Positions 7,016 through 8,130 of a DNA stretch of 8,130 bases are shown here, piece by piece (within the stretch, counting starts at the first letter, position 1; each line of letters opens with the position of its first letter). The notes below the pieces were generated by a model. The model had not been told where the DNA came from and did no database searches. It was given only the letters and a program-made list of their open reading frames with translations. This DNA comes from Acetobacteraceae bacterium. Its GTDB lineage: Bacteria; Pseudomonadota; Alphaproteobacteria; Acetobacterales; Acetobacteraceae. The translations under genes and the position numbers were made by a program. The stretch spans positions 1-8,130 of the forward strand of contig DAHUXX010000233.1 in NCBI GenBank assembly GCA_027306955.1, given 5' to 3'.

Positions 7016-7279
7016 TCACGAAACGGCGGGCGGCGCGTCCTGCGGCGTGGCCGGGGCGATCGCGGGGCGCTCGAGCGCCGCCAGCGCCGCTTCCAGCGCC
7101 ACGACGCGGTCCTCCAGCACCTCCACCTCCTCGCGGCGCACCAGGTCGAGCCGGCGCAGCGCCTCGTCCACCGCGCCGCGGACGACGGACTGGATCTCCT
7201 CGCGCATCCCCGCGACGACCGAGAGCGCGCCACCGGCCACGCCGGCGATGTCATCGAGGAACGGGGGACGGACGCGCAT
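7016..7279 (-). CDS. ubiK: UbiK/BMFP-family accessory factor
   Basis: An 87-residue helical protein. FLDDIAGVAGGALSVVAGMR (residues 7-26) is the conserved N-terminal amphipathic region, REEIQSVVRGAVDEALRRLDLVRREEVEVL follows in two pieces (26-41 and 42-56), and a short coiled coil runs to about residue 71. A Pro/Ala-rich tail closes the protein. This is the BMFP (YqiC/UbiK) pattern. In gammaproteobacteria UbiK is a trimeric coiled-coil accessory factor that works with UbiJ in aerobic ubiquinone synthesis, and BMFP proteins bind membranes. I give the symbol on family grounds; the function here is untested. The frame is open to ATGs at 7312 and 7342, but 7279 is preferred: GGAGG lies just upstream (7284-7288) and family similarity begins there. 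It is first in the minus-strand block and divergent from hldD. Confidence 0.8.
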   Translation of the reverse strand: MRVRPPFLDDIAGVAGGALSVVAGMREEIQSVVRGAVDEALRRLDLVRREEVEVLEDRVVALEAALAALERPAIAPATPQDAPPAVS

Positions 7280-7283
7280 GCTG

Positions 7284-7288
7284 CCTCC
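7284..7288 (-). promoter_or_regulatory. Shine-Dalgarno supporting the short ubiK start
   Basis: The minus strand reads GGAGG, 4 bases before the ATG at 7279. The spacing is a little short, but no comparable site precedes the in-frame ATGs at 7312 or 7342. Confidence 0.55.
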
Positions 7289-7309
7289 GGTGGGGACTGC
7301 GACGCGCCG

Positions 7310-7338
7310 CATGTAGGCCGCGCCGGCAGCGCCCGCAA
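7310..7338 (-). promoter_or_regulatory. Candidate ubiK promoter
   Basis: The minus strand reads TTGCGGG (7332-7338), 14 bases, then CCTACATG (7310-7317). This is a partial match, about five of seven positions in each half, to the Caulobacter-type pattern TTGACGS-N10-14-GCTANAWC. It has the same spacing as the argG candidate. It would place the RNA start near 7303, about 24 bases before the preferred ubiK ATG. Judged by eye in GC-rich sequence, so weak. Confidence 0.28.
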
Positions 7339-7342
7339 CCAT

Positions 7343-7377
7343 CCGCCGCTGTGCCCGCCCCTCGACAGAAGCGGCGG
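7343..7377. repeat. 8-bp inverted repeat in the ubiK-hldD divergent region
   Basis: CCGCCGCT (7343-7350) and AGCGGCGG (7370-7377) are exact inverse complements around a 19-base spacer, 21 bases before the hldD ATG. The dyad could be an operator or a leader hairpin. CGG-rich repeats arise easily in sequence of this composition, so chance is a serious alternative. Confidence 0.3.
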
Positions 7378-7397
7378 CGCGGCGCTAGGGGGCGCGC

Positions 7398-8130
7398 ATG
7401 ATCCTGGTCACCGGCGGCGCGGGCTTCATCGGCTCCAACCTCGTGGCCGCCCTGGTCGCCAGCGGGGCGGAGGTTGCGGTGTGCGACCGGCTGCGCGACG
7501 CCGCTGCCGACCAGCCGCAGAAATGGCGCAACCTCGCCCGCCACGCGCCCTCGCTGCTGTTCCCGCCCGAGCAGCTGGACGCCTTCCTCTCCACCCATCC
7601 GCCGCTCGACGCCGTGGTGCACATGGGCGCGATCTCGGCCACCACCGCGACCGACGGCGACCTCGTCTGGTCCACCAACGTCGCGCTGTCGCAGCGCCTC
7701 TGGGCCTGGTGCGCCGCGCGCGAGGTGAAGCTGATCTACGCCTCCTCCGCCGCCACCTACGGCGACGGCTCGGCCGGGTTCCGCGACGGGCTCGACAGGC
7801 TGGCGGCGCTGCGCCCGCTCAACCTCTACGGCTGGAGCAAGCACGCCTTCGACACCTGGGTGGCGCGCCAGCTCGCTGCGGGCGCGCGGCTGCCGCCGCA
7901 CTGGGCCGGGCTGAAGTTCTTCAACGTCTACGGCCCCAACGAGTACCACAAGGGGCCGATGATCTCGGTCGTGAAGGTCAAGCACGACGAGGTGGCGGCC
8001 GGCGGCGCGCCCCGGCTGTTCCGCTCCGACCGGGCGGAGCTGGCGGACGGGCAGCAGCGGCGCGACTTCATCTGGGTCGATGACGTGGTGGACGTGATGC
8101 TGTGGCTGCTCGACACGCCGCAGGCCGAGG
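7398..8130 (+). CDS. hldD: ADP-L-glycero-D-manno-heptose 6-epimerase, N-terminal part (3' end outside window)
   Basis: The frame opens at ATG 7398 and stays open to the window end, giving 244 residues of an enzyme normally about 310-330 long. It is a short-chain extended NAD(P) epimerase: the MILVTGGAGFIGSN start holds the GGxGFIG nucleotide motif (residues 6-12). CDRL (29-32) and KWRNLA (42-47) are typical of HldD. HMGAISATT is at 75-83 and YASSAATYG at 114-122. The catalytic serine is at 116/117, and YGWSK (144-148) supplies the Tyr and Lys. KFFNVYGPNEYHKGPM (173-188) and RRDFIWVDDVVDVM (221-234) are strongly HldD-like. The enzyme epimerises C6 of ADP-heptose for LPS inner-core synthesis. 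AGGGGG at 7387-7392 is the likely ribosome-binding site. It is transcribed divergently from ubiK. Confidence 0.92.
   Translation, partial: MILVTGGAGFIGSNLVAALVASGAEVAVCDRLRDAAADQPQKWRNLARHAPSLLFPPEQLDAFLSTHPPLDAVVHMGAISATTATDGDLVWSTNVALSQRLWAWCAAREVKLIYASSAATYGDGSAGFRDGLDRLAALRPLNLYGWSKHAFDTWVARQLAAGARLPPHWAGLKFFNVYGPNEYHKGPMISVVKVKHDEVAAGGAPRLFRSDRAELADGQQRRDFIWVDDVVDVMLWLLDTPQAE

Noticed and set aside
7384..7398. Possible leaderless hldD transcript from a GCTAGGGG -10-like element
   Set aside because: The match is poor, and the same bases are better explained as the AGGGGG ribosome-binding site.
6986..8083. 365-codon plus-strand frame through the ubiK and hldD region
   Set aside because: The real plus-strand gene is hldD in another frame from 7398, with clear catalytic motifs. 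This one reads antisense through ubiK and out of frame through hldD.

Overview
The window is GC-rich, densely packed bacterial chromosome. It carries eleven recognisable protein genes, no RNA genes, no mobile elements and no gene-free stretch over 140 bases. The gene families point to an alphaproteobacterium: a TIGR02302/DUF4175 C-terminus, an alphaproteobacterial-type YbjN next to proC, a phasin, a UbiK/BMFP protein and a TetR/COQ9-fold protein. The order Rhodospirillales/Acetobacterales is my best guess from the protein style, but this is inference only.

Layout. On the plus strand, the tail of a DUF4175 (TIGR02302) protein gene enters from the left edge. It is followed after 8 bases by an FkbM-type methyltransferase gene (825-1805). 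This pair converges on a long minus-strand block running from 7279 down to 1815. In transcription order the block reads ubiK-like, ybjN-like, proC, TetR/COQ9-fold, phasin, argG, DUF1993, marC-like. At the right edge hldD (ADP-heptose epimerase) starts on the plus strand at 7398, divergent from ubiK, and runs off the window.

How the genes may work together. argG (arginine) and proC (proline) are amino-acid biosynthesis genes in the same strand block. argG and the DUF1993 gene share one base (TGATG) and are probably translationally coupled. The TetR/COQ9-fold gene overlaps the start of the phasin gene by 29 bases. UbiK is an accessory factor of ubiquinone synthesis and COQ9 is a lipid-binding ubiquinone factor, so the block contains two possible links to quinone or lipid handling. 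hldD supplies the heptose precursor of LPS core, and the FkbM enzyme could modify a glycan or lipid, but its substrate cannot be read from the sequence.

Most of the window is conventional housekeeping content, and I do not see a clearly new multi-gene system. The least explained signals are structural: a 14-position inverted repeat between the DUF1993 gene and marC, an 8-bp hairpin over the proC ribosome-binding region, and a hairpin that covers part of the argG Shine-Dalgarno. Promoter calls are by eye and weak.
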